Positions 37,494-46,616 of a stretch of 64,000 bases of DNA are shown piece after piece; within the stretch, counting starts at the first letter, position 1; every line of letters begins with the position of its first letter. Both the position numbers and the translations under genes were made by a program. The notes beneath the pieces were generated by a model. That model did not search any database. It had not been told where the DNA came from and saw nothing but the letters and a program-made list of their open reading frames with translations. Source of the DNA: Ferrimonas sediminum (lineage in GTDB: Bacteria; Pseudomonadota; Gammaproteobacteria; Enterobacterales; Shewanellaceae); assembly GCF_900100175.1 (NCBI RefSeq), contig NZ_FNEM01000001.1, positions 1 to 64,000 on the forward strand, written 5' to 3'.

Positions 37494-38875
37494 GAGGCGC
37501 TCCTTGGCAGGGTAAACTGAGCCACCAATCCGGTGTCTCCATTGCTCAGGGTCAGTTCACCCTGATGTTGCTGAATAATTTGCTGGCAGATTGGCAGGCC
37601 CAGCCCGGTACCCTGCCCCTGGGGTTTGGTCGTGAAAAAGGGGCTCATGGCCTGGGTCAGCTGAGAGGGCTCCATGCCGCTGCCGCAGTCACTGACCCGC
37701 ACCTCGATGCCGTTGGCACAGACTCTGGCGGAGATGGTCAGCCTCAGGGTATCGCTGCTGGCATCGATGGCATTGCTGACCAGGTTGATGATCACCTCCT
37801 CCAGTTTGATCTCGTCGCCCATGACTATCAACTCCGGATCAAGATCCAGCTGGACGCGGAACGGCTTGAGTCGATGCTGCATCAGGTCCAGTGCCGAGTG
37901 AATGACCTGTCCCAGCTCTACCGGTTGGGCTTCGGTAGTGCTGTTGCGGGCAAAGTGCAGCACCTCCTGGCTGATGTGGCTGGCCCGGTTCAGCCCGTGG
38001 CGAATTCGCTGCAGTTGTTTTTTCTGGGCCTCATTGGGATCCAGCTGGCGCTCCAGCAGATCGCAGCCCAAGGTCGCGTAGCTCAGTGGGGTCTTGATCT
38101 CATGGGCGATGCCGGAGGCTAACTCGCCGATGGCCCGCAGTTTTTCGCCACGCATTACCCGCCGTTGTTGCTCCTCAATCTGCTGCTGGTATTCCAGATC
38201 GAACAATTTCAGTGCCTGCAACAGCCCCAGCAGCAAGCCAAAGGCGCTGAGCATGCGGACAATGGGTACCCAGATGCCCCAATTGGAGGACAACAAGCCG
38301 GCGGCAATGGCGTAGCACAGCAGCGCCACACCACAGTAGCCAAACCATTGGGCGCCCTGATGGTGGCTGGCGGCCAGTTCTCGGGCGTAATAGATCATGG
38401 CGACCCCGGCCAGGCTGCCCCCCGCCAGGCCAAAGATCCAGCGGGTCAATTGCACCGATAGCAGCAGTGACTGCTCAACGGGAAAGATCAGCAGGTGCAT
38501 CAGGGTGGCAGACAAGTAGAGTACCAGTAGTGTGGGCACCAGATAGCTCACCCAGCGCCGGTGGGGCGCTGTGAGAATATCCAGCATCTGCCAGGCAAAC
38601 CACACCAGCGCCAGAAACGAGATCAGCAACTTGGCGATGCGCAGCAGCTTCACCTGAATCCACCACTGCTGGGACAGCTCACCGCCCACCAGCTTCAGGT
38701 AGAGTTCAGACCATTCATGGAAGGCGTGGGTAAAGCCAAACAGCGCCAGCGCCGGCAGCGCCGAGGCGATGGCCAGCTTACTGAATTTGAGATTGCGAAA
38801 GCTGATGACGCAGCCGATGGTGAAGAACACCAGACCGTAAAATAGGTAGACGTTGAACAGGATAAGCTCATTCAT
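37490..38875 (-). CDS. Sensor histidine kinase with a seven-helix membrane sensor
   Basis: A 461-residue kinase. Seven hydrophobic segments fill residues 5-225 with only short loops, so the signal is probably sensed in or near the membrane, for example the quinone pool. The kinase core has ELASGIAHEIKTPLSYATLG with His258, the N-box EEVIINLVSNAIDASS, VSDCGSGM and GTGLGLPICQQII. The core resembles NtrB/DctB-like kinases. It is translationally coupled to the receiver-ArsR regulator (ATGA overlap). Confidence 0.87.
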   Translation of the reverse strand: MNELILFNVYLFYGLVFFTIGCVISFRNLKFSKLAIASALPALALFGFTHAFHEWSELYLKLVGGELSQQWWIQVKLLRIAKLLISFLALVWFAWQMLDILTAPHRRWVSYLVPTLLVLYLSATLMHLLIFPVEQSLLLSVQLTRWIFGLAGGSLAGVAMIYYARELAASHHQGAQWFGYCGVALLCYAIAAGLLSSNWGIWVPIVRMLSAFGLLLGLLQALKLFDLEYQQQIEEQQRRVMRGEKLRAIGELASGIAHEIKTPLSYATLGCDLLERQLDPNEAQKKQLQRIRHGLNRASHISQEVLHFARNSTTEAQPVELGQVIHSALDLMQHRLKPFRVQLDLDPELIVMGDEIKLEEVIINLVSNAIDASSDTLRLTISARVCANGIEVRVSDCGSGMEPSQLTQAMSPFFTTKPQGQGTGLGLPICQQIIQQHQGELTLSNGDTGLVAQFTLPRSAS

Positions 38876-38954
38876 CGGCTAAAGGCTAGCCAATTCCTCG
38901 GTCATCTGCTGTGACCGCAAGAGGGTTCCTGAAGTAAAAGTGGCGGGAAGGGTC

Positions 38955-38984
38955 ACAAAAAAGCCTCCACAAGTGGAGGCTTTT
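38955..38984. terminator. Terminator of dsbA
   Basis: AAAAGCCTCCAC/GTGGAGGCTTTT with a two-base AA centre. On the minus strand the stem is followed by six T residues, ending dsbA; the plus-strand T run is shorter. Confidence 0.88.
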
Positions 38985-39007
38985 CAACTGGATAAGAGGT
39001 TTTCGAT

Positions 39008-39658
39008 TTACTTCTGGGTGGCCAGATAGTTCATCAGATCGGTCAGTTGCCCCAGAGTTTCGATGTTGCGCATGTTGATCATGTACTTATCGTTGATGAT
39101 AAAGGTGGGCACACTCTGAATGCGGAACTTCTGCTGCTCCATCATCCAGGTCATCACCTTGCTCTGGACCGCTTTACTGGCGGCGATGTTGTCGTAATCG
39201 CTGACGTCGACACCGTTATCGGTAAACACCTTTTTGATGTCGTCGCGGGTTTTGATCTTATCCTCTTTCTCGGCGTCATGGGCGCCTGGAGCATGATCAT
39301 GGGCGCCACCGGCAAGGATGTCGAACATCGGAATCTTGACCTTGTCGGTCACACCCATCTCCTGCATAACAGCCAGGGACAGGATCACTTCGTTGCCGAT
39401 GTCGCTGTTCATGAAGTCAACATGGGCCTGCTGGAAGTCGATGCTTTTGTCCAGGCCGGGCTTGATCAGCGGCAGGTAGCGCTTCTCCATGGTGATGCAG
39501 TTGTGGCAGTACAGGGAGAAAAACTCCTTGATGGTTGGTTGCTCAGTCGCTGGACCCTGGCTCACTACGCTGTAGTGGGTGCCTTCGGTAAATTGGGCTG
39601 CCCAGGTCGCCAGGGGGGCGATCATCAGGGCGACGGCTAGGGCGATACGCTTGCTCAC
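39008..39658 (-). CDS. dsbA: DsbA-family thiol:disulfide oxidoreductase with a CHNC active site
   Basis: A 216-residue periplasmic thioredoxin-fold enzyme. The signal peptide ends at ATWA-A near residue 20. The active site is FFSLYCHNCITMEK (Cys51-Cys54), where E. coli DsbA has CPHC, so the dipeptide that sets the redox potential differs. The cis-Pro loop QSVPTFIIN is present. An insertion in the helical domain is rich in His and charged residues (GGAHDHAPGAHDAEKEDK). It stands alone between two terminators or gaps. Another periplasmic thiol oxidase role, for example in cytochrome maturation, is possible. Confidence 0.8.
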   Translation of the reverse strand: MSKRIALAVALMIAPLATWAAQFTEGTHYSVVSQGPATEQPTIKEFFSLYCHNCITMEKRYLPLIKPGLDKSIDFQQAHVDFMNSDIGNEVILSLAVMQEMGVTDKVKIPMFDILAGGAHDHAPGAHDAEKEDKIKTRDDIKKVFTDNGVDVSDYDNIAASKAVQSKVMTWMMEQQKFRIQSVPTFIINDKYMINMRNIETLGQLTDLMNYLATQK

Positions 39659-40072
39659 AATGTGTGTCCTCGTTGTCTCTACAGGAGAAATAAGTGGGGG
39701 AAACAGTACAGGGGCTTAAGCTAACCTATGGAGCCACTCCAAGGTCAATAAATATCGCGTTAAACCTGCACTAATGTTGAACTGGTTCGCCTTTTACCAA
39801 CTCTTCGGAGTCAGGCGGAACTTTTCGGTATTTTAACGAGTGAGCGGTGCAGGTCGGGGCGATGGAGTTGTATTAGTTGCCGTGGCCGGGTAATGGGGTC
39901 AATGCCCCTGGGCCGACAGTGTAGGTGGGCGTCGGCCAGCATCAGTCACCGCAGGCAGCTCAAACCATCGGCGAGCCTCCCGCGGTGCAGGTAGTGGCGG
40001 ATAAGCGGGCGAAACAACCGGCAGCGGTCAGTGCTGACCCGGTAGTCGCCTAGCGGCCAGTGGTGGATGCCA
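39659..40072. other. Intergenic region between dsbA and ubiK
   Basis: About 410 bases without a supported gene. The 39659-39850 part should hold the dsbA promoter. A palindrome GGTCAG-TG-CTGACC at 40026-40039 lies downstream of ubiK and may act as a weak terminator on the minus strand. Nothing else was recognised. Confidence 0.45.
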
Positions 40073-40348
40073 TCAGGCTTGTGGCTGATCGTCGCCCTGA
40101 TCAACGGCCGGTTCGCCTTCCAGAACCGCCAGGCGCGCTTCCAGCGTTTCGACCATCTGACGGGTTTTTGCCAGCACGGCAGTCTGACGATCGAACTCTT
40201 CGCGGCTGACCATGTCCAGCTTGGACAGCTGGCTTTGCAGAATGGTTTTGGCCTTGGCTTCGAAGTCGTCCGCGGCGGCTTTGAGGCCGGAGGGCAGGGC
40301 GTCGTTCATCTGCTTGGCGATTTGTTCCAGTTTTTCCGTATTGATCAT
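40073..40348 (-). CDS. ubiK: Ubiquinone biosynthesis accessory factor UbiK
   Basis: A 91-residue protein (YqiC/BMFP family) with an amphipathic N-terminal helix (INTEKLEQIAKQMNDALPSG) and a C-terminal coiled coil (VSREEFDRQTAVLAKTRQMV). It helps the Ubi complex handle isoprenoid quinone intermediates. The ATG at 40348 gives the family N-terminus MINTEKL; an upstream ATG would add nine atypical residues. The charged tail is variable. Confidence 0.9.
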   Translation of the reverse strand: MINTEKLEQIAKQMNDALPSGLKAAADDFEAKAKTILQSQLSKLDMVSREEFDRQTAVLAKTRQMVETLEARLAVLEGEPAVDQGDDQPQA

Positions 40349-40476
40349 GGTTTCATTACTCCGTAACGCTTGCATTTATGGTAACAAAGTTTGCCCGGGG
40401 ATTCCCCCTTTGTTCGGTTGCGGCGCTGAGCGGTCGTTTTAGGTAGAATGGCGCAGTATTTTGGTTTGGAGCAGCA

Positions 40477-42492
40477 ATGAGACTTAATCCTGGTCAGCAG
40501 GCGGCTGTGGAGTTTGTATCCGGCCCCTGTCTGGTGTTGGCGGGTGCCGGCAGTGGCAAAACCCGGGTGATCACCAATAAGATCGCCCACCTGGTGCAGC
40601 AGTGCGGTTATCAGGCTCGGCACATCGCTGCGGTGACCTTTACCAACAAGGCGTCCCGCGAGATGCGGGAGCGGGTGGCGCAGACTCTGGGCAAGAAAGA
40701 GGCTCGCGGTTTGTGGGTGTCGACCTTCCATACCCTGGGGCTGGAGATCATTCGTCGTGAGCACAAGTCGCTGGGACTCAAGCCCAACTTCACCCTGTTT
40801 GACGACCAGGACAGCCTGGCTCTGCTCAAGGAGCTGACCGCTGATGAGCTGGAGGAAGACAAAGACCTGCTCAACCAGCTGATCAGCACCATCAGCAACT
40901 GGAAGAACGATCTGATTTTGCCAGCCAAGGCCACCGAACTGGCCCAGGATGCGCAAACGGCGTTGTTCGCTCAGCTGTATCAGCGCTACCGGGATCACCT
41001 TCAGGCCTATAACGCCCTCGATTTCGACGATCTGATCATGGTGCCGACCTTGCTGCTGGCCAGCAACGAAGAGGTGCGCGATCGCTGGCAAAACCGAATC
41101 CGCTACCTGCTGGTGGATGAATATCAGGACACCAACACCAGCCAGTACCAGCTGGTGAAGCTGTTGGTGGGCAATCGGGCCCGGTTTACCGTGGTGGGGG
41201 ACGACGATCAGTCAATCTACTCCTGGCGTGGCGCCAAGCCGCAGAATCTGGTGTTGTTGCAGAAGGATTTCCCCAAGCTGAACCTGATTAAGCTGGAGCA
41301 GAACTACCGCTCCAGCCAGCGAATACTGAAATCGGCCAACATTCTGATTGCCAACAACCCGCACGTGTACGAGAAAACCCTGTTCTCGGAGTTGGGCTAT
41401 GGCGATACCCTCAAGGTGCTCACCGCCAACAACGAGGATCATGAAGCGGAACGGGTGGTGGCCGAACTGATTCGGCATAAGTTTGTCAACCGCACCGACT
41501 ACAAGGAGTACGCGGTGTTGTATCGGGGTAATCACCAGGCGCGGCTGTTTGAAAAGGCGATGATGACCAACCGCATCCCCTACAAGCTGTCTGGTGGCAC
41601 CTCGTTTTTCTCCCGGGCAGAGATCAAGGACATCATGGGCTACCTGCGGTTGCTGGTAAATGCCGATGACGACAATGCGTTTTTGAGGATCTGCAACGTG
41701 CCCAAGCGGGGGTTGGGGCCGGCGACACTGGAGAAGCTGGGTCGACTGGCCAACAAGCGTCAGATCAGCCTGTTTGCGGCGGCGTTCGAACCGGATATGG
41801 AGCAGCACCTGCCCAAGGGGGCGGCCGAGTCGGTGATGGTGTTTACCCGTTGGGTGGTGGAGCTGGCGGATCGGGCCCAGCGTGGTGATACCCTGGCGGC
41901 GCTGAAGGATCTGGTGCGCGAGATCAACTACGAAGACTTTCTGTACGACACCTCGCCCAGCCCCAAAGCGGCGGAGATGCGGATGAAGAACGTCTCAGAG
42001 CTGTACCGCTGGATCACCGACATGCTGGAGGGCGATGAGCTGGAAGAGCCGATGACCCTGCCCCAGGTGGTGACCCGACTGACCCTGAGAGACATGATGG
42101 AACGGAACCAGGAGGAGGAGGCGGCGGATCAGGTGCAACTGATGACCCTGCACGCCTCCAAGGGGTTGGAGTTCCACTATGTGTTCATGGTGGGCATGGA
42201 GGAGGGACTGTTGCCGCACCAGAGCAGCCTCGATGAGGGCAACGTCGAGGAGGAGCGGCGGTTGGCCTACGTGGGCATTACTCGGGCCCAGAAAGAGCTG
42301 ATCTTTACCCTGTGCCGGGAGCGGCGCCAGTATGGTGAACAGATTCGCTGTGAGCCAAGCCGGTTTCTGGCGGAGCTGCCTCAGGATGACCTGGAGTGGG
42401 ATCGGGGCAAAAAGCGTCAGAGTGAACAGCAGCGGCAGCAGGCGGGCAAGGCCAATATTGCTGCGTTGCGGGCGATGTTGAAGGGAAAATAG
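40477..42492 (+). CDS. rep: ATP-dependent DNA helicase Rep
   Basis: A 671-residue superfamily 1 3'-to-5' helicase that assists replication forks. Motifs in order are [11 protein letters not shown] (Q motif), [14 protein letters not shown] (Walker A), [21 protein letters not shown] (motif II), [13 protein letters not shown] (III), LEQNYRSS (IV), [12 protein letters not shown] (V) and [10 protein letters not shown] (VI). Length and start agree with E. coli Rep rather than the longer UvrD. Divergent from ubiK. Confidence 0.95.
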   Translation: MRLNPGQQAAVEFVSGPCLVLAGAGSGKTRVITNKIAHLVQQCGYQARHIAAVTFTNKASREMRERVAQTLGKKEARGLWVSTFHTLGLEIIRREHKSLGLKPNFTLFDDQDSLALLKELTADELEEDKDLLNQLISTISNWKNDLILPAKATELAQDAQTALFAQLYQRYRDHLQAYNALDFDDLIMVPTLLLASNEEVRDRWQNRIRYLLVDEYQDTNTSQYQLVKLLVGNRARFTVVGDDDQSIYSWRGAKPQNLVLLQKDFPKLNLIKLEQNYRSSQRILKSANILIANNPHVYEKTLFSELGYGDTLKVLTANNEDHEAERVVAELIRHKFVNRTDYKEYAVLYRGNHQARLFEKAMMTNRIPYKLSGGTSFFSRAEIKDIMGYLRLLVNADDDNAFLRICNVPKRGLGPATLEKLGRLANKRQISLFAAAFEPDMEQHLPKGAAESVMVFTRWVVELADRAQRGDTLAALKDLVREINYEDFLYDTSPSPKAAEMRMKNVSELYRWITDMLEGDELEEPMTLPQVVTRLTLRDMMERNQEEEAADQVQLMTLHASKGLEFHYVFMVGMEEGLLPHQSSLDEGNVEEERRLAYVGITRAQKELIFTLCRERRQYGEQIRCEPSRFLAELPQDDLEWDRGKKRQSEQQRQQAGKANIAALRAMLKGK

Positions 42493-42573
42493 GGTTCTGG
42501 GCGATTAGTCAGTGACAAAAAGCGTCGGGTTAGCTATTTTTTGCTCGGTTGAACGGTTTTTCTTGAAAAACTG

Positions 42574-42603
42574 TTGGACGTTGGCGGGCGTTCACCGTAA
42601 GAT
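42574..42603 (+). promoter_or_regulatory. Sigma-70 promoter of the tRNA-Arg/tRNA-His unit
   Basis: TTGGAC (42574-42579) and TAAGAT (42598-42603) are 18 bp apart, followed by the GC-rich discriminator GGCCGCCG typical of stringently controlled stable-RNA promoters. A palindrome GTTTTTC-TT-GAAAAAC lies just upstream at 42556-42571. Confidence 0.65.
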
Positions 42604-42621
42604 GGCCGCCGTCAAAAGGAA

Positions 42622-42698
42622 GCGCCCATAGCTCAGCTGGATAGAGCGCACCCCTCCGGAGGGTGAGGCCGGGGGTTCGAATCCTCCTGGGCGCGCCA
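42622..42698 (+). tRNA. tRNA-Arg(CCG)
   Basis: Full cloverleaf: acceptor GCGCCCA/TGGGCGC, a D arm, an anticodon stem CACCC/GGGTG with loop CTCCGGA and anticodon CCG (reads CGG), and a T arm with GGTTCGAATCC. The 3' CCA is encoded. Confidence 0.95.
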
Positions 42699-42734
42699 TG
42701 TTTTTGCGCGTGGCATGACGAAAGAAATCTCTAT

Positions 42735-42811
42735 GGTGGCTGTAGCTCAGTTGGTAGAGTCCCGGATTGTGATTCCGGTTGTCGTGGGTTCAATCCCCAT
42801 CAGCCACCCCA
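42735..42811 (+). tRNA. tRNA-His(GTG)
   Basis: Acceptor GTGGCTG/CAGCCAC preceded by G at 42735, which serves as the His-specific G-1 opposite C73. The anticodon loop TTGTGAT has anticodon GTG. The T arm has GGTTCAATCC and the 3' CCA is encoded. It is 36 bases after tRNA-Arg, so one transcript is likely. Confidence 0.95.
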
Positions 42812-42822
42812 TATTCAAGATT

Positions 42823-42847
42823 AAAGCCCTGTTTTTACAGGGCTTTT
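42823..42847 (+). terminator. Terminator of the tRNA operon
   Basis: Ten-base-pair stem AAAGCCCTGT/ACAGGGCTTT with a TTTT loop, followed by further T residues. Confidence 0.92.
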
Positions 42848-42954
42848 TTCGTTTCTGGAAGTGTTCTCGCTCTGTCTGGTGGCACATTTGGTTCCATTTT
42901 TGGTGGAACCAAAACGAGTGCGGAAATCTTAGGTAACGCAGAATTCTTGCTTGG

Positions 42955-43000
42955 ACTACGGTTGTCGTGGGCTCAATCCCCGGAAGCCACCCCATATTCA
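42955..43000 (+). pseudogene. Decayed copy of the tRNA-His 3' half
   Basis: Bases 42955-43000 repeat the anticodon-side arm, the T arm, the acceptor 3' strand and the CCA of tRNA-His with a few changes (GGTTGTCGTGGGCTCAATCC, then GAAGCCACCCCATATTCA). The 5' half, including the D arm and anticodon, is not recognisable. It has its own terminator. It is either the relic of a tandem tRNA-His gene or a 3'-end duplication left by integration. Confidence 0.75.
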
Positions 43001-43001
43001 G

Positions 43002-43028
43002 AAAGCCAGTCGAAAGACTGGCTTTTTT
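43002..43028 (+). terminator. Terminator after the tRNA-His remnant
   Basis: Ten-base-pair stem AAAGCCAGTC/GACTGGCTTT with a GAAA tetraloop, followed by T residues. Confidence 0.9.
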
Positions 43029-43144
43029 GGTTTTCGGCTTCGGAAGCCCGAGTGCTCAGTCCGCGCACTGCAAATCCCATTTGCCACCGACTAGCCCAGA
43101 ATAGCCGCCGCTAAGCGGACTGGTTGTTTGCCGGGCCGGAGCAA

Positions 43145-43179
43145 TAAAAAACCCCGTCGGGCAAGGCCACAACGGGGTT
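43145..43179 (-). terminator. Terminator of the tup-mob-moa operon
   Basis: AACCCCGT/ACGGGGTT stem, with a GC-rich inner loop. On the minus strand it is followed by a run of T. It lies 22 bases after the moaA stop. Confidence 0.8.
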
Positions 43180-43200
43180 GATGGTGGTCACCGATGTCGG

Positions 43201-44187
43201 TTAGCCGCCGGTCAGGCTCATAAAGCGCAGAATCTGAGAGCCGTCGTCGTGGCCAAACAGGTGCTTTTCCGGTTTGACCTTCATGGCGGTGATGATGGCG
43301 GCCTTCACCGCTTCCACGTCGCCGTCGTTGTCCCGCAGCACCCGCTTCAGATCCACCGAGTTCTCGTTGCCCAGACACAGCAGTAATTCCCCTTTCACGG
43401 TGACCCGGACCCGGTTGCACTCATGACAGAAGTTGTGGCTGTGGGGAGAGATGAAGCCGATGCGGGACTCACTGCCTTCCATGCGGAAGTAGCGCGCCGG
43501 ACCGCCGGTGCGCTCACTGCTGGGGATCAGTGGGTAGGTCGGCTCAATCAGGCCCCGCACCTCTTCACTGGTACACAGAGTCTGCTCTCGGCGATCGGTG
43601 TCAAAGGCCCCCAGCGGCATCTCTTCGATGAAGCTGATGTCGATGTTGCGCTCTCGGGCGAAGTTCACCAGATCCAGCACTTCGTGATCGTTCTTGCCCT
43701 TCATCACCACGGCGTTGAGCTTAACCCGTTCGAAATCGGCGTCACAGGCGGCATCGATGCCGGCCAGAACCCGCTCCAGGTTGCCCTTACGGGTCACTTG
43801 GGCAAACCGTTCCGGCTCCAGGGTATCGAGGCTGATATTGAGGCGCTGCAGGCCGCTGCCGGCCAGCACATGGGCGAACTTGGTCAGTCGTGACCCGTTG
43901 GTGGTCATCGACAGATCTTTGAGCCCGGGCAGTTTTCCGAGTTTGCGCACCAGAACCGGCAGGTCGGTGCGCACCAGTGGCTCGCCACCGGTCAGGCGGA
44001 TGCGTTCAACACCGAGTTCGGTGAAGGCGCGGGCGATGGTGCCCAGCTCCTCCAGGGTCAGGACGTCGTCCCGGCGCAGGAAGGTGGGGTTCTCGTCCAT
44101 GCAGTAGACGCAGCGGAAGTCACAGCGATCGGTGACCGACAGCCGCAGGTAATCGATTTTGCGTCCAAAGCCGTCTATCAGGCTCAT
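43201..44187 (-). CDS. moaA: GTP 3',8-cyclase MoaA
   Basis: A 328-residue radical-SAM enzyme for the first step of molybdopterin synthesis. The N-terminal 4Fe-4S cluster is bound by Cys22, Cys26 and Cys29 (RCDFRCVYC). The C-terminal cluster is in NFCHECNRVRVT...LLCLG. The C-terminal Gly-Gly needed for activity is present (SLTGG). GAGGAA precedes the ATG. It is the last gene of the operon; moaC, which acts with it, is not in the window. Confidence 0.96.
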   Translation of the reverse strand: MSLIDGFGRKIDYLRLSVTDRCDFRCVYCMDENPTFLRRDDVLTLEELGTIARAFTELGVERIRLTGGEPLVRTDLPVLVRKLGKLPGLKDLSMTTNGSRLTKFAHVLAGSGLQRLNISLDTLEPERFAQVTRKGNLERVLAGIDAACDADFERVKLNAVVMKGKNDHEVLDLVNFARERNIDISFIEEMPLGAFDTDRREQTLCTSEEVRGLIEPTYPLIPSSERTGGPARYFRMEGSESRIGFISPHSHNFCHECNRVRVTVKGELLLCLGNENSVDLKRVLRDNDGDVEAVKAAIITAMKVKPEKHLFGHDDGSQILRFMSLTGG

Positions 44188-44202
44188 TCTGTGTTCCTCG
44201 CT

Positions 44203-46002
44203 CTACAACAGATCCGCGAAGGGTTGTACCCAAACGCTGTCGCCGGCGGCGACGTTACCCTGACATTCTTCGACCACGATCAGGCAGTTGCCTTCGACCA
44301 TAGAGCTGAGCATGCCGGAGCCTTGAGCGCCGGTGGTGGTCACCGTCAGTTCGCCCAGGGCGTTGAGCTGCATTATGCCACGCTGGAATTCGGTTCGACC
44401 GACTTTGCTGCGAAGCGGTTCGCAAGTTGTGGCCCGCATCATCTGTGGCTTCCAGTCTGGCTCGCCCATCATCTTGCGCAGTGCCGGTTGGACAAACTGC
44501 ATGAAGGACACCATCACTGCCACCGGGTTGCCCGGCAGGCCGAACAGCAGGGTGTCATTGATCTTGCCAAACGCCAGCGGTCGGCCGGGACGCATGGCGA
44601 TCTTCCAGAAATCGATGCTGCCCAGACGTTCCATCACCGGTTTGATGAAGTCGGCATCGCCGACGGAGACACCGCCGGAGGTCAGCACCACGTCGGCGGT
44701 TTCACTGGCTTGCTGCAGGGCACTGGCCATCGCATCTTCGGTATCTTCGAGGATACCGAGATCGATCACCTCACAGCCCAGTTTGGCCAGCATGCCCTGA
44801 ATGGTGAAACGGTTGGAGTCGAAAATGCAGTTGGGTTTCAACGGTTCGCCGGGCTGGCAGACTTCGTCGCCGGTGGAGAATACCGCCACTTTGGGGCGGC
44901 GCAATACCGGCAACTGCCCCAGGCCCAGGGAGCCCAGCAGGCCCAGCTCGGCAGGGCCGATGCGTTTGCCGGCGGTCAGGGCACAGGCGCCTTCGGCGAT
45001 GTCTTCGCCAGCGTTGCGGATGTTCTGTCCCAGTTCGATCTCGCCCTGGAAGCACACCTGATCCCCTTGCTGGTCGGCCACTTCGCGCATGATCACCGCG
45101 TCGGTGCCTGCGGGTACCGGTGCACCGGTCATGATCTTCACCGCCTGGCCCGGCAGCAGGGTGCCGTCGTAGCCGTAACCGGCCAGCACTTCCGCCACTA
45201 CGGTGTAATGGCTGGTTTCAGGGGCGTGGCAGATGGCGTAGCCATCCATGGCGGAGTTGGTGTGCTGCGGCACATTGATCGGTGAGGCCATATCCTCAGC
45301 CAATACCCGGTTTTGAGCGTCCAGCAGAGGCAGGGTTTCGGTACTCGAGACCGGCTTGACCTCGTTCAGGATGCGGGCGATGCCCTGGGCAACCGACAGT
45401 TGCTTGCGCTCGACGTCGTCGCAACCACAGGTGCCCAGTGGCGCGTAGCCCACCGGCTTCCAGTCGGCGACGAAGGTTTCGATGAAATCGGCGATGGCGT
45501 CGACGTCGTTGATGTCCATCACCGGCAGGCTCAGATCCGCAGGCAGCTGGGTGTCGGCGTCCACCGCCAGGGCCTGAATGGCATCATCCTGGGTGTAGAC
45601 GAACGGCTTGCCGACTTCGGCGCGGTGCAGCTCCAGCTTCGGCAGTGGCAGCTTTTTAAAGCCCTCCACCAGAATCATGTCGACCCGGCTCTGGTCGATC
45701 ATTGCCAGCAGCTCTTTCAGGTCCGGATCGCCGTCGGTGACTTTCTCCGCCATCAGGCAGCGGCGTACGTGCGAGGCCACCAGCATCTGTTCGGCGCCAG
45801 CCTTGCGCAGCTCGTAGGAGTCTTTGCCGGGAATGTCGACATCAAAGTTGTGGTGAGCGTGCTTAACTACCGCCAGGCGCTTACCGCGACGGTTGAGTTC
45901 AGGAATCAGTTTCTTCAGTAGAGTGGTTTTACCGGTGCCGCTGTAGGCACAGATCCCCAGAACCGGAACCCGGCAATCCGCCAGGATTTGATCCACATTC
46001 AT
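44203..46002 (-). CDS. Bifunctional molybdopterin protein MobB-MoeA
   Basis: A 599-residue fusion. The N-terminal MobB domain (about 1-175) has the P-loop AYSGTGKTTLLKKL and LVEGFKKLPLPKLELHR. A short linker holds TCGC (191-194). The MoeA domain (about 205-599) has PQHTNSAMDGYA, IMTGAPVPAGTDAVIM, STGDEV, LTSGGVSVGDADF and LFGLPGNPVAVMVSF. MoeA inserts Mo or W into adenylylated molybdopterin, and MobB is thought to assist the guanylylation step. Similar fusions exist in some gammaproteobacteria. It sits between mobA and moaA with almost no gaps. Confidence 0.93.
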   Translation of the reverse strand: MNVDQILADCRVPVLGICAYSGTGKTTLLKKLIPELNRRGKRLAVVKHAHHNFDVDIPGKDSYELRKAGAEQMLVASHVRRCLMAEKVTDGDPDLKELLAMIDQSRVDMILVEGFKKLPLPKLELHRAEVGKPFVYTQDDAIQALAVDADTQLPADLSLPVMDINDVDAIADFIETFVADWKPVGYAPLGTCGCDDVERKQLSVAQGIARILNEVKPVSSTETLPLLDAQNRVLAEDMASPINVPQHTNSAMDGYAICHAPETSHYTVVAEVLAGYGYDGTLLPGQAVKIMTGAPVPAGTDAVIMREVADQQGDQVCFQGEIELGQNIRNAGEDIAEGACALTAGKRIGPAELGLLGSLGLGQLPVLRRPKVAVFSTGDEVCQPGEPLKPNCIFDSNRFTIQGMLAKLGCEVIDLGILEDTEDAMASALQQASETADVVLTSGGVSVGDADFIKPVMERLGSIDFWKIAMRPGRPLAFGKINDTLLFGLPGNPVAVMVSFMQFVQPALRKMMGEPDWKPQMMRATTCEPLRSKVGRTEFQRGIMQLNALGELTVTTTGAQGSGMLSSMVEGNCLIVVEECQGNVAAGDSVWVQPFADLL

Positions 46003-46004
46003 AG

Positions 46005-46616
46005 TTACGAATCCTTATCTGCCAGCAGCAGCTGCTCTAGCTGGTCTCGCTGCTCGGCTGTATTGATATTGGCAAAGGCCTGCGCTTGGCCTGCAAAGGT
46101 CACTTTGGTGACTCGGTGCTGGTTGTACCAAAGTAAAATCTTGCGATCGCCATTGGCCAAAAAGGCGTCAATGGAGTCCGTCAGGTTTGCTTTCATCAGC
46201 AGGATGACGGAGTGCTCGCGCTCATCGTCGCAGGCTACGGCGATCTCTGCATCGGTGGCTTGCAATTGCTCGAACAGTTTGTGAACCAAGTCACGGGGGG
46301 CCATGGGCACATCACAGGGAAGTACCACTAAATAGGGGGTGGTGCAGTGGGCCAGGGCGGTGCGTATGCCCGCCATTGGCCCCTGAAATCCTTGCAGGTC
46401 ATCGGCATGAACCGGGTAGCCCAGTTGCCGGTATTGATCCTGATTGCGGTTGGCGATGATCTGTACCTGGGCCGCGTCAGCGGCGAAACGATCCAGAACA
46501 TGGCTGACCATGGGTTTTCCGGCGACGGTGATCAGACCTTTGTCTTCGCCGTCCATGCGACGGGCCTGGCCACCGGCCAGTACCGCCAGGGTAATGAGTT
46601 GATCTATTGCTGACAC
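46005..46616 (-). CDS. mobA: Molybdenum cofactor guanylyltransferase MobA
   Basis: A 203-residue nucleotidyltransferase that converts Mo- or W-molybdopterin to the bis-MGD form used by formate dehydrogenases. LAVLAGGQARRMDGEDKGL is the GTP-binding signature, with LVVLPCDVPMAP and the later conserved Asn/Asp positions. The start is GTG, within the end of tupC (13-base overlap), with GAGGAA upstream. No other start gives a full N-terminus. Confidence 0.93.
   Translation of the reverse strand: MSAIDQLITLAVLAGGQARRMDGEDKGLITVAGKPMVSHVLDRFAADAAQVQIIANRNQDQYRQLGYPVHADDLQGFQGPMAGIRTALAHCTTPYLVVLPCDVPMAPRDLVHKLFEQLQATDAEIAVACDDEREHSVILLMKANLTDSIDAFLANGDRKILLWYNQHRVTKVTFAGQAQAFANINTAEQRDQLEQLLLADKDS

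Noticed and set aside
44203-46002. mobB/moeA as two genes joined by a sequencing error
   Set aside because: The frame is continuous through a plausible linker, both domains are complete, and such fusions are known in gammaproteobacteria.
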